Assembly (NCBI GenBank): GCA_031393505.1
Contig: JANMVX010000175.1
Span: 1 to 64,000 of the forward strand
Length of the DNA stretch: 64,000 bases
Source: JANYHF01 sp031393505
GTDB taxonomy: Bacteria > Pseudomonadota > Alphaproteobacteria > Rhizobiales > Hyphomicrobiaceae
Direction of reading: 5' to 3'
Part shown: one piece after another, positions 35,101 to 41,649 of the stretch
Layout of the letters: every line of letters begins with the position of its first letter
Numbering within the stretch: the first letter of the stretch is position 1
Notes under the pieces: model-generated
Seen by the model: only the letters and a program-made list of their open reading frames with translations
Told to the model about the DNA's origin: nothing
Databases searched by the model: none
Position numbers and translations under genes: made by a program

Positions 35101-35438
35101 TGTCCGCCGGCCCGGCACGCCCGCGCCAGTTCCTCAAGTCCGTAGCGCCAGTATTCGATGCCGCCGAGCAGCCGCGCCAGCACGGCCTTGCTGCCGGAGA
35201 TGGTCTTTTCCATGAACATGTCCACCGACAGCGGATGTTTCATGCGTTGCAAGTTCGCCAGACGCAGCGACGGGCGCGACGCCAAATGCTCCGTAGGCCA
35301 CGTGTTCCACGCCGCCGCCAGCGCGTTCAAATCAGAATCCGAGAACGACAGCACGACGACGTCCGCCGGCGCGAGGTTGAGATCCTCAGCCTGCGCCGTT
35401 TCGTCGAGGGTTGCCTGTTCGCGGACGATGAGGTGCAT
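32130..35438 (-). CDS. cobN: Cobaltochelatase subunit CobN
   Basis: The 1102-residue protein from ATG 35438 (MHLIVREQATLDETAQAEDL) is the large, ring-binding subunit of the ATP-dependent cobaltochelatase CobNST. It contains CobN/BchH-type blocks: LARLLGGIEYWRYGLEEL (about 84-101), HALIHLGAHGTLEWLPGKSVAL, DLWGSASLRTGGEELATALHLMG and YHIDTAVPESPKARTLPEEAARVVHGRASSP. The length fits the shorter alphaproteobacterial CobN group. The sequence upstream to 35513 is part of a palindromic repeat and not included. cobS and cobT are not in the window. Confidence 0.96.
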   Translation of the reverse strand: MHLIVREQATLDETAQAEDLNLAPADVVVLSFSDSDLNALAAAWNTWPTEHLASRPSLRLANLQRMKHPLSVDMFMEKTISGSKAVLARLLGGIEYWRYGLEELARACRAGGQVLALVPGDGRPDGRLSAMSTLEADDLAAVDGLMAAGGARNLRAAVAFLGARAGGSSAAAPLAVPLPDGGIYRHATGKGHPVAVVFYRSSVLAADTAPIDALCAALLQRGLDAEAIFVPSLKAPGAADFVRERFAALKPRVVLNATAFSAAADDGTGSPLESADTVVLQVVMAGSRREQWEADGRGLGAGDLAMHVVLPEADGRLSAGAISFKESDSWIEDLQFAAYLHRPADDLIAGVADLAAGWADLATTSRKKRRIAVVLSTYPGRPDQIAHAVGLDGPASAEGILRRLADEGYTVGTPPTAKALLAAVTDPDCGVRWPVSEYAKSFARLPDAFRQSVDAAWGAPAADPSVVAGKFRLPGTAAGQVLVMLQPERGNSADRKSSYHDPALPPRHAYVAFYLWLREAAGVHALIHLGAHGTLEWLPGKSVALSPSCAPRTLIGGLPVIYPFIVNDPGEAAAAKRRLSAVTIGHLTPPLVATELDGRLKDVEQLIDEFSAAQGLDPRRRKVLARAIVDAAHRTGLAADLGLSATAEPADAIARIDAFLCDVKEMAIRDGLHVFGQSVVSNDPLIAASGPAEMAALIAALDGRFVKPGPAGAPSRGRRDVLPTGRNLTTIEPRGVPTRTAVTHGRAAAEAILQRYLEDHGQYPRAIVMDLWGSASLRTGGEELATALHLMGVRPTWDHESSRVTGFEVLLLAELGRPRIDVTLRISGLFRDVFPMQLGLFRAAVDKVARLDEEPEDNPLAASRHADAEATDRIFGAAPGAYGAGVTDAIDSGQWQSADDLGRTYLDATPTAYRSDKDTAHIPGGFAGRLAGADAFVHVHDHKEADILSAADYAAHQGGALAAAKSLGHTKLTGYHIDTAVPESPKARTLPEEAARVVHGRASSPRWIAGQMRHGFRGAAEFASTVDNAFAFAATSGAVTSTHFDRLYEAYLGDPAVAAFIVDANPAADAAMRRRFDEAMRRGLWRPRSNSAAMLQPAEAAE

Positions 35439-35480
35439 GGGGTTCTTGCTGTTGTAGCCGTATAAACTCAATGCCCGGAT

Positions 35481-35630
35481 GGTGTCATCCTCGGGCTTGT
35501 CCCGAGGATCCATTCATCAGCAGGCGAACGGCTTGCGTGTGCTGACAGCGGTGCGGCGTGAACGTGCTCCGCCACGGCCTGTTGAATGTGCGGCCCGATG
35601 GATCCTCGGGACAAGCCCGAGGATGACACC
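35481..35630. repeat. 33-bp perfect inverted repeat between cobW and cobN
   Basis: The left arm (35481-35513) starts GGTGTCATCCTCGGGCTTGT and the right arm (35598-35630) is its exact complement, with 84 bp between. Each arm is itself a short palindrome (CCTCGGGCTTGTCCCGAGG). Similar GTCATCCTCGGGC...CCCGAGGATGAC sequences are, from memory, common dispersed repeats in Rhizobiales. Being inside the cob operon it may slow transcription or processing between cobW and cobN. Confidence 0.85.
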
Positions 35631-35656
35631 GGTGAGACTTTTGTGACCACGATTGT

Positions 35657-36700
35657 CTAGCCCACCAGCGCGTGTCTGATGCCGGCTTGATCAATGCCCT
35701 TCTCGCCGATCACCACCAGTTTTCCGATGCGCGCTTCTCCTGCCGTCCACGCGCGCTCAAAGCGCTGATCGAACCTTCCGCCCACGCCCTGTACCAAGAG
35801 CCGCGTCGGCTTGCCGGCGATGGCGAGGTAGCCCTTCAGACGTAAAATGCCGAAACGTTCGGCGGCGGCCTTTGCGCGCTCGATCAATCCAGCCGGCGAG
35901 CCCATCTCGGCCACCTCCACCACGAACGTATCGAAATCGTCGTGCTCGTGCTCGGCCTCGTTGTCGTGGCAGGACGGGCGGTTGGCGATGTCCAATTCAG
36001 CCGCCGCCGTCAGCCCCAGCAACACATCCACGGCCACGCGCCCCTCGCGCGCCGGCACCAGCTTGACGCGTCCTGGCACGACCGCGCGGATTTCCGCCGA
36101 CACACGCGAAATATCGTCCGCCATCATCGCATCGGTCTTGTTCAGCACGATCATGTCGGCGCACAGGAGCTGGTCGCCATACACCTCTTCCAGCGGGTTG
36201 TCGTGATCGAGCGAGGGATCGGCGGCCTTTTGCGCGGCGACTTTTTCCGGGTTTTCGACGAATTGCCCGGCGGCCACGGCCGGGCCGTCCACCACCGTCA
36301 CCACGCCATCGACCGTCACCTTGTTGCGGATTTCCGGCCAGGCGAAGGCTTTTACCAAGGGCTTGGGCAGCGCGAGGCCGGACGTTTCGATGACGATGTG
36401 CTCAGGGCGGGGCGAGAGCGCCAACAGCTTCTCCAGCGTCGGCACGAAGTCGTCGGCCACCGTGCAGCAGATGCAGCCGTTGCTCAGCTCGACGATGTTC
36501 TCGTCCGGGCAGGTCTCAACGCCGCAGTTGCGTAAAATTTCTCCGTCCACCCCCACATCGCCGAACTCGTTGATGATCAGCGCGATGCGGCGGCCACCGG
36601 CGTTCTGCAGCAGGTTGCGGATCATCGTCGTTTTTCCCGCGCCGAGAAAGCCGGTAATGATGGTGCACGGAATTTTGCCTGGAACGGCGGCGGTGCTCAT
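35657..36700 (-). CDS. cobW: CobW GTP-binding metallochaperone
   Basis: The 347-residue G3E-family GTPase has Walker A GFLGAGKTT (about 17-25), the metal-binding NGCICC motif (Cys76, Cys78, Cys79), ETSGLALPKPL and NKTD near 187-190. It also has a His/Asp/Glu-rich segment (CHDNEAEHEHDD, about 244-255) before the C-terminal CobW_C domain. Family members deliver a metal; in this locus delivery of cobalt to CobNST is likely. Its ATGA overlaps the DUF1636 gene stop. Confidence 0.95.
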   Translation of the reverse strand: MSTAAVPGKIPCTIITGFLGAGKTTMIRNLLQNAGGRRIALIINEFGDVGVDGEILRNCGVETCPDENIVELSNGCICCTVADDFVPTLEKLLALSPRPEHIVIETSGLALPKPLVKAFAWPEIRNKVTVDGVVTVVDGPAVAAGQFVENPEKVAAQKAADPSLDHDNPLEEVYGDQLLCADMIVLNKTDAMMADDISRVSAEIRAVVPGRVKLVPAREGRVAVDVLLGLTAAAELDIANRPSCHDNEAEHEHDDFDTFVVEVAEMGSPAGLIERAKAAAERFGILRLKGYLAIAGKPTRLLVQGVGGRFDQRFERAWTAGEARIGKLVVIGEKGIDQAGIRHALVG

Positions 36701-37095
36701 GTGACGGGGTCCGGTTGTTTGAAGCCGAGGGGCGGCACGCGGGCGACCACGCCCTTGCGAAACGTTTGCGGCCGTTCGCGCCAGGGCACGATGCCGTTGT
36801 CGGTCGCCGCGTAGGCCTTGCTGGCGTTGACCACGTCGCCCAGATGCAGCGCGGGGTCGAGGTCGCCGATCAGATACATGAAACGGCCTTCTCCGCTAAG
36901 CGCAATCGTGAGCGGGCGCTTGCAGACGGCGAGGCATTCGATGGGTTCGACCACGATGTTCTGGCCCTCGAGGCGCGTCAAAAGTTCGGCGGCGAAGGCC
37001 GCGCCGGGCGTATCGAAGGCCTCGGGGCCGACGGCAGGCAGCGGCCGCTTGCAGCTGGTGCAGACGAACACGGTTACGGGCGGGAGCGGGCTCAT
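36697..37095 (-). CDS. DUF1636-family putative 2Fe-2S protein
   Basis: From ATG 37095 (MSPLPPVTVFVCTSCKRPL) the protein has 132 residues. Four Cys are arranged as C12-x2-C15 and C54-x3-C58 (IECLAVCKRP), a thioredoxin-like ferredoxin pattern. DUF1636 genes are often found in cobalamin and cobalt-uptake operons; a redox or metal-handling role is inferred. ATGA overlaps join it to cbtA upstream and cobW downstream. The longer frame to 37299 is antisense-like sequence within cbtA and is rejected. Confidence 0.88.
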   Translation of the reverse strand: MSPLPPVTVFVCTSCKRPLPAVGPEAFDTPGAAFAAELLTRLEGQNIVVEPIECLAVCKRPLTIALSGEGRFMYLIGDLDPALHLGDVVNASKAYAATDNGIVPWRERPQTFRKGVVARVPPLGFKQPDPVT

Positions 37096-37796
37096 GCGCG
37101 CGCCCCCAGTTCGCGCCAGGTCCAGAAGTATCCGGAAAACGCTCCGATCAGCGCCCAGAAAATGGCCTGGATGGCGAGGCTGCGGGCGACGAACGCCGAG
37201 GCGAGTTCGGCCGGGACGGTGCTGGTGAGCAGGATCGGATGCGGCGCGCCGATGACGTGGGGGGCGGCCAGCAGGAGAGCGCCGAGCGCGACGGCCCAAG
37301 ACGTGCGTTTACGGATCATCAACCACAGGCCGAGCGCCGTCGCCACTGCGGTGCCCACCCACCAGAGTTGGCGCAGGTTGAGATCGCCCGCGGCCGAACC
37401 GGGGAGTTCGGGCGCCAGGCCCAGCGCGGGGGCCAGACCGACGGCGGCGAAACCGGCCGCGCCCCAGGCCAGCGCCGAGAGGGGGGTGACCGTTTCGCCC
37501 AGCGCCTGCATGGCCGCCAGCAGCATGAGCGCGAATCCGACCGCCGCGCCGACCGTTGCGGCGGTCGTGATGGCGGCGCGGCGGATATCGACGACGCCGG
37601 GATCGTGCGTCGCGGCGGGCGCTGCCGGGGCGGCTTCGACTTCGGCGCCAGTGGTGTCGTGATGATGGTCGGGCGCGGGTTCATAGGTCTCGGCGGCCAG
37701 GATCAGCGGTACGACCAACGCCTGCTGCAGTCCGGACGTGACGAGGCCAGCGAGTGCGCCCGCGAGCAAGGCGACGAAAACGATGCGGTTGAGCAC
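37092..37796 (-). CDS. cbtA: Cobalt transporter subunit CbtA
   Basis: I start the protein at GTG 37796 (read as MLNRIVFVALLAGALAGLVTSG), giving 234 residues with about five membrane segments; a GTG at 37847 lies inside a REP palindrome. A His/Glu-rich loop after the first segment (ETYEPAPDHHHDTTGAEVE) probably binds metal. The rest, GLAPELPGSAAGDLNLRQLWW and the C-terminal ALIGAFSGYFW, fits CbtA. It is predicted to import cobalt together with CbtB. Confidence 0.9.
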   Translation of the reverse strand: MLNRIVFVALLAGALAGLVTSGLQQALVVPLILAAETYEPAPDHHHDTTGAEVEAAPAAPAATHDPGVVDIRRAAITTAATVGAAVGFALMLLAAMQALGETVTPLSALAWGAAGFAAVGLAPALGLAPELPGSAAGDLNLRQLWWVGTAVATALGLWLMIRKRTSWAVALGALLLAAPHVIGAPHPILLTSTVPAELASAFVARSLAIQAIFWALIGAFSGYFWTWRELGARA

Positions 37797-37848
37797 GGCG
37801 TACCCTGATGAAAACGCGGACCGAATTGGCGTGGGTTGGGCGTGCACT

Positions 37849-37926
37849 GGGTGTCAGACACTTAGCGCGCTGCACGACAGTCGCTGCACCGGCGCCGAAG
37901 TGAGCGCGCTAAGTGTCTGACACCGA
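37849..37926. repeat. REP palindrome (GTGTCAGACAC family) between cbtB and cbtA
   Basis: The arms GGTGTCAGACACTTAGCG (from 37850) and CGCTAAGTGTCTGACACC (to 37925) match over about 22 bp, with a 30-bp loop. It is the same family as the repeats at the RAYT gene, 23 kb away. It lies between cbtB and cbtA in the riboswitch operon. Confidence 0.82.
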
Positions 37927-37933
37927 GTAAGCC

Positions 37934-38158
37934 CTAATGGCAGGGGAACGCCATGGCGTGGCGCGTGTCGTGGGCCGCGTCGTGCAGTGCCGCCGACTGG
38001 GCGAACCCGACCAGGAACACCAGGCCAGCGCCGAGCGCGAAAGCGGCAGCGAGCGAAGCGCGCGTTTTTGCACGCGAAAAATCCACCGGCAGCGCGGCGG
38101 CGTCTGCGGTGGTCATGACTTTGGCGTTCGGCTTGTTGACAGCAGAGTGGCGGTTCAT
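37934..38158 (-). CDS. cbtB: Cobalt transporter subunit CbtB
   Basis: The 74-residue protein has one membrane segment (AAAFALGAGLVFLVGFAQSAA) and the characteristic C-terminal His motif HDAAHDTRHAMAFPCH, which should bind cobalt. It is the first gene after the cobalamin riboswitch; an AAAGGAGAG ribosome-binding site precedes ATG 38158. Confidence 0.93.
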   Translation of the reverse strand: MNRHSAVNKPNAKVMTTADAAALPVDFSRAKTRASLAAAFALGAGLVFLVGFAQSAALHDAAHDTRHAMAFPCH

Positions 38159-38204
38159 ATCGGCTCTCCTTTACCGCCCCACCGGCGGTCCACAGGGTTC
38201 AGTC

Positions 38205-38366
38205 TCATCGACGGCCGGTCTCCTGGCTCGCGGCTCGTCTGCTTCCGGTCGCCTTCCCAGCTCACGCCAGTGGCCAAAGACCGAAAACTCGCCGCTTACA
38301 GTTGCGGGGGCAGCTCCGGACTACACACCGGATTCCCAATCGCGCCTTTCAGCGCACCGTCAATCG
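38205..38366 (-). promoter_or_regulatory. Cobalamin (AdoCbl) riboswitch
   Basis: On the minus strand the leader contains, in order, GAATCCGGTG, AGTCCGGAGCTGCCCCCG followed by CAACTGTAAG, GCCACTG, GGGAAGGC and the B12 box AGCCAGGAGACC, which are the conserved blocks of the cobalamin riboswitch. Between it and cbtB is a hairpin (ACCGCC/GGCGGT, about 38176-38192) directly before the ribosome-binding site AAAGGAGAG, so control may be at translation start. It should repress cbtBA and the following DUF1636 and cobW genes when adenosylcobalamin is plentiful. Confidence 0.95.
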
Positions 38367-38370
38367 CTCA

Positions 38371-38398
38371 GTGATAGCCTATGACGGGGCGGTGTCAA
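38371..38398 (-). promoter_or_regulatory. Putative sigma70 promoter of the riboswitch operon
   Basis: On the minus strand, TTGACA (38398-38393) and TATCAC (38376-38371) are separated by 16 bp. The predicted transcript would begin about 38364, exactly at the first conserved part of the riboswitch. Confidence 0.6.
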
Positions 38399-38414
38399 TT
38401 GCCCTCCGCGCCGC

Positions 38415-38444
38415 TTGTTCCTGCGGCCGGCTCGCGCCTATGGT
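38415..38444 (+). promoter_or_regulatory. Possible promoter of cobU-cobO-cobQ
   Basis: TTGTTC (38415-38420) and TATGGT (38439-38444) with an 18-bp spacer. The cobU ATG is only seven bases after the -10 box, so a transcript from here would be nearly leaderless. The match to consensus is moderate. Confidence 0.3.
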
Positions 38445-38450
38445 TCTGTG

Positions 38451-38972
38451 ATGTCCAAACTATCGCTCATTCTCGGCGGCGCGCGCTCCGGCAAAAGCCG
38501 GTATGGAGAGTCACTGGTCACGGCGCGACCAGGCCCCTGGACCTACATTGCCACCGCCGAGGCGTTCGACGACGAGATGCGGGCGCGCATCGCGGCGCAC
38601 CGCGCCGATCGGGGGGCGGGCTGGCGCACCGTGGATGCGACGCTCGCGCTGCCCGGCGCAATCGTCTGCGAACAGGCGGCGGGGCGGCCGATCCTGGTCG
38701 ACTGCCTGACGCTGTGGCTGAGCAATCTCATGCTGGCCAAGCGTCCCATAGAACCCGAAGTCGAGCAGCTGCTGGGGGTTTTGCGCGCGGTCAGCGTTCC
38801 CATCGTGCTGGTCTCCAACGAGGTCGGCATGGGCATCGTGCCCGACAATGCGCTCGCCCGCGCCTTCCGCGATCAGCAGGGCCGGCTCAACCAACGCGTC
38901 GCGGCCATTGCCAACACCGTCGTGTTCATGGCAGCTGGCCTGCCCCTGTTCCTGAAAGGATCCGCCCCATGA
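38451..38972 (+). CDS. cobU: Adenosylcobinamide kinase / guanylyltransferase CobU (CobP)
   Basis: The 173-residue protein from ATG 38451 has LILGGARSGKSRYGESL (P-loop, about 6-22), TYIATAEAFDDEMRARIAAHRADRG, ILVDCLTLWLSNLML and VSNEVGMGIVPDNALARAFRDQQGRLNQ. It phosphorylates and guanylylates adenosylcobinamide in nucleotide-loop assembly. It is divergent from the riboswitch operon across about 85 bp and joined by an ATGA overlap to cobO. Confidence 0.95.
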   Translation: MSKLSLILGGARSGKSRYGESLVTARPGPWTYIATAEAFDDEMRARIAAHRADRGAGWRTVDATLALPGAIVCEQAAGRPILVDCLTLWLSNLMLAKRPIEPEVEQLLGVLRAVSVPIVLVSNEVGMGIVPDNALARAFRDQQGRLNQRVAAIANTVVFMAAGLPLFLKGSAP

Positions 38973-39577
38973 CCGGCACGCCCGAGGACGACAAGCACAA
39001 GCGCAAGATGGAGAACCGCAAGGCGGTGCAGGACGCCGAGGTGGCCAGCAAGAGCATCGAGAAGGGCCTGTTGATCGTCAACACCGGCCCCGGCAAGGGC
39101 AAAACCACGGCCGCCATGGGGCTGGCGTTGCGCGCGCTCGGCCATGGCTGGCATGTCGGCATCGTGCAGTGGGTGAAGGGCACGTGGGTTACCGGCGAGA
39201 AGGGTGCGCTGGAAAAATTCGGCGATCAGGTTGAGTTCTACGCGCTCGGCAACGGCTTTACCTGGAACACACAGGACAAGACCAAGGACATCGCCGATTG
39301 CCAGGCCGCCTGGGCCATCGCCAAGCGCATGATGGCCGACCCGAAGATCAAACTGTTGGTCCTGGACGAACTGAACATCGCGCTGCGCTACGATTATCTT
39401 CCGTTGGCGGAGGTTGTGGCGACCCTGGCCGCGCGCCGTCCCGAGTTGCATATCGTCGTGACGGGCCGCAACGCCAAGCCGGAGCTGCTCGCTATCGCCG
39501 ATACAGTCACGGAGATGGGCGCGGTGAAGCATCATTTCGCGGCCGGGGTGAAGACCCAGGTTGGGATAGAGCATTAA
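38969..39577 (+). CDS. cobO: Cob(I)yrinic acid a,c-diamide adenosyltransferase CobO (BtuR type)
   Basis: The 202-residue protein starts at ATG 38969 (MTGTPEDDKHKRKMENRKAV). It has the P-loop LLIVNTGPGKGKTTAAMGLALRALGHG (about 31-57), QWVKGTWVTGEKGALEKF, and LLVLDELNIALRYDYLP (Walker B-like). It transfers adenosine from ATP to cob(I)yrinate diamide. The longer frame from 38381 is cobU sequence in another frame. Confidence 0.96.
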   Translation: MTGTPEDDKHKRKMENRKAVQDAEVASKSIEKGLLIVNTGPGKGKTTAAMGLALRALGHGWHVGIVQWVKGTWVTGEKGALEKFGDQVEFYALGNGFTWNTQDKTKDIADCQAAWAIAKRMMADPKIKLLVLDELNIALRYDYLPLAEVVATLAARRPELHIVVTGRNAKPELLAIADTVTEMGAVKHHFAAGVKTQVGIEH

Positions 39578-39585
39578 GAAAGGTG

Positions 39586-39682
39586 GGGACTAGGGACTAG
39601 GGACTAGGGACTAGTAAAAGAAGTAAGAGGGTGGCTACCTCCTTTCTTTCTTACTAGTCCCTAGTCCCTAGTCCCTAGTCCC
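39586..39682. repeat. Inverted heptamer array (GGGACTA x4 / TAGTCCC x4)
   Basis: Four exact tandem GGGACTA units (39586-39613), a 41-bp spacer, then four exact TAGTCCC units (39655-39682). It lies between cobO and cobQ and ends 22 bp before the cobQ ATG. The cobQ frame is closed by a TAA (39683-39685) directly at the repeat edge. A sister array with GGGACTC units is inside cobQ. Confidence 0.92.
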
Positions 39683-39703
39683 TAAACTCCCATTCCCACC
39701 CTC

Positions 39704-41236
39704 ATGTTCATGGGCACCGGCTCCGACGTTGGCAAATCGCTGATCGTGGCGGGATTGTGCCGGCTGCTGAGCAATCGCGGGCTGCGGGTGCGTCCGTTCA
39801 AGCCGCAGAACATGTCGAACAACGCGGCGGTGACGGAGGATGGCGGCGAGATCGGGCGGGCGCAGGCGCTGCAGGCGCGCGCGTGCCGCGTTGCGCCCAG
39901 CGTTCACATGAATCCCGTGCTACTGAAGCCGCAGAGCCAGATCGGCGCCCAGATCATTGTGCAGGGGCGGATGCGGGGCAGCGCGAAGGCGCGAGAATTC
40001 CAGGCCATCAAGCCGACGTTGATGCCGGCGGTGCTGGAGAGTTTTGCGCGGCTGAAGGCCGAAGCTGAGATCGTGCTGGTGGAGGGGGCGGGATCGGCCT
40101 CTGAAATCAATCTGCGCGCCAACGACATCGCCAACATGGGGTTTGCCCGCGCCGCGAACGTGCCGGTGGTGCTGATCGGCGACATCGACCGCGGCGGGGT
40201 CATTGCCAGCATCGTCGGTACCCATACGGTTCTCGAGGCTGGCGATGCGGCGATGATCCGCGGCTTCCTGATCAACCGCATGCGCGGCGACGTGTCGTTG
40301 TTCGCCGACGGGGTCGCGGCGATTGAGCGGTATACGGCCTGGAAGAGTCTGGGCATCGTCCCGCATTTCGATGCCGCCCACAAACTTCCGGCCGAAGATG
40401 CGCTGGCCTTGCGCGATGCGGCGCGGTGGCAGGGAAAGGCGGGACTCGAGACTCGGGACTCGGGACTCGGTTCACGCGCGCTCGCGCCGTCTACGAGTCC
40501 CGAGTCCCGAGTCCCGAGTCCCGGTCGCGTCACCATCGCCGTCCCCGTCCTGCCGCGCATCGCGAATTTCGATGATCTCGACCCGTTGCGGCTCGATCCC
40601 GCGCTATCGCTCCGCCTGCTGCACAATGGCGAACCGATCCCGCCCGATACCGATCTCGTCATCCTGCCCGGCTCCAAGGCCACCATCGCCGATCTCGCCG
40701 ATTTGCGCGCCGCCGGCTGGGACCACGATCTCCACGCCCACGTGCGCCGAGGCGGCCGCGTGCTGGGCCTGTGCGGGGGATACCAGATGCTTGGCCGCAG
40801 CATCGCCGATCCCGCGGGCATCGAAGGGCCGGCCGGGTCGGCGCCGGGGCTCGGGCTGCTCAACGTCGACACCGTGCTCACTGGCGCCAAACAGCTGCGC
40901 GCCGTCACCGGCGAAACGGTCGCCGATGGCGTGGCGTTCTCGGGCTATGAAATGCACGTCGGCGAAACCTCCGGCCCGGACGCTGCCCGCCCCCTGGTGC
41001 GCTTTGCCGACGGCCGGGTGGACGGCGCCACGTCCCTGGACGGCCGGGTGTCCGGCGCCTACGCGCACGGCTTTTTCGCCGACGACCGGCAGCGGCGCGC
41101 CTGGATCACCCGTCTCGGCGGCGCCAACGGTCCGTCCACATCCTACGACGCCACCATCGAGGCCACGCTCGACGCGCTCGCCGAACATCTTGGCCGGCAT
41201 CTCGACATGGACGCGCTGCTGGCGATGGCGGGCTGA
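39704..41236 (+). CDS. cobQ: Cobyric acid synthase CobQ with an in-frame heptamer-array insertion
   Basis: The 510-residue protein has the N-terminal GTGSDVGKSLIVAGLCRLL ATPase motif (about 4-22), PFKPQNMSNNAAVT, EGAGSASEINLRANDIANMG, and a C-terminal amidotransferase domain with VLGLCGGYQMLGRS (Cys nucleophile) and SGAYAHGFF (His). It amidates the b, d, e and g side chains. The usual few residues before GTGSDVGK are missing or encoded by the short stretch after the upstream repeat, and no ribosome-binding site is visible before ATG 39704. About 28 residues (LETRDSGLGSRALAP...ESRVPSPG, near 248-274) between the two domains come from a heptamer repeat array and look inserted but in frame. Confidence 0.94.
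   Translation: MFMGTGSDVGKSLIVAGLCRLLSNRGLRVRPFKPQNMSNNAAVTEDGGEIGRAQALQARACRVAPSVHMNPVLLKPQSQIGAQIIVQGRMRGSAKAREFQAIKPTLMPAVLESFARLKAEAEIVLVEGAGSASEINLRANDIANMGFARAANVPVVLIGDIDRGGVIASIVGTHTVLEAGDAAMIRGFLINRMRGDVSLFADGVAAIERYTAWKSLGIVPHFDAAHKLPAEDALALRDAARWQGKAGLETRDSGLGSRALAPSTSPESRVPSPGRVTIAVPVLPRIANFDDLDPLRLDPALSLRLLHNGEPIPPDTDLVILPGSKATIADLADLRAAGWDHDLHAHVRRGGRVLGLCGGYQMLGRSIADPAGIEGPAGSAPGLGLLNVDTVLTGAKQLRAVTGETVADGVAFSGYEMHVGETSGPDAARPLVRFADGRVDGATSLDGRVSGAYAHGFFADDRQRRAWITRLGGANGPSTSYDATIEATLDALAEHLGRHLDMDALLAMAG
40441..40522. repeat. Inverted heptamer array inside cobQ (GGGACTC x4 / GAGTCCC x4)
   Basis: Four tandem units GGGACTC (the second is GAGACTC) at 40441-40468, a 26-bp spacer, then four exact GAGTCCC units at 40495-40522. 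It has the same design as the array at 39586-39682, with the seventh base changed from A to C. It is translated as part of CobQ, in the linker before VTIAVPVLPRIANFDDLDPL. Confidence 0.92.
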
Positions 41237-41276
41237 GAGTAGTCCGATAGGATTTCGCTCCCATCGATCCATGGGG

Positions 41277-41426
41277 TGTCATCCCGGATGCGCTGCAGCA
41301 GTCTTCATGATGCAGTGCTGATCCGGGATCTCCATCGGCTCCAGCCGTGGTGCGACAGGGGCAGGAGCCGATGGCGATCCCGGGCGCGGCGCTCCGTCAA
41401 AACGCTGCGCTGCGCACGGGATGACA
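41277..41426. repeat. Inverted repeat (GTCATCCCGG type) after cobQ
   Basis: The outer arms are TGTCATCCCG (41277-41286) and CGGGATGACA (41417-41426). Inner arms GATCTCCATCGGCTCC (41328-41343) and GGAGCCGATGGCGATC (41364-41379) pair imperfectly. It may fold after cobQ transcription. Its form is that of the dispersed GTCATCCCGG repeats known from many alphaproteobacteria. Confidence 0.6.
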
Positions 41427-41649
41427 GGTCTCGTTCAGTGCGAAAAGAAAAGGACTTGGCCGGGTCAACTGCGACCAAAGGCGCAGGTTTCTGGTGACGG
41501 GCATAGAATTGCCCCAAACCGGTCGCAATCTGGCCGCGAGCCTTACGAACGAAGCCACAGTTCTGCTCGAAATCGCTCCTAGATTCCTGGTTAGTGACAG
41601 TGATGAGTCGCCGGCCGCCGCGCCGGAACGATCTGACAGGACAGACGCC
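41427..41649. other. Intergenic stretch, nothing recognised
   Basis: Between the repeat after cobQ and the hypothetical gene at 41650 I see no supported gene or RNA. A reading frame is open from 41494 in phase with the next gene, but its product before 41650 is unlike the conserved part. Weak promoter-like AT-rich patches are present only. Confidence 0.4.

Noticed and set aside
39586..39682. Heptamer array as replication iterons
   Set aside because: The units form an inverted 4+4 array without an AT-rich stretch or a rep gene, and a sister array lies inside cobQ, so a dispersed repeat fits better.
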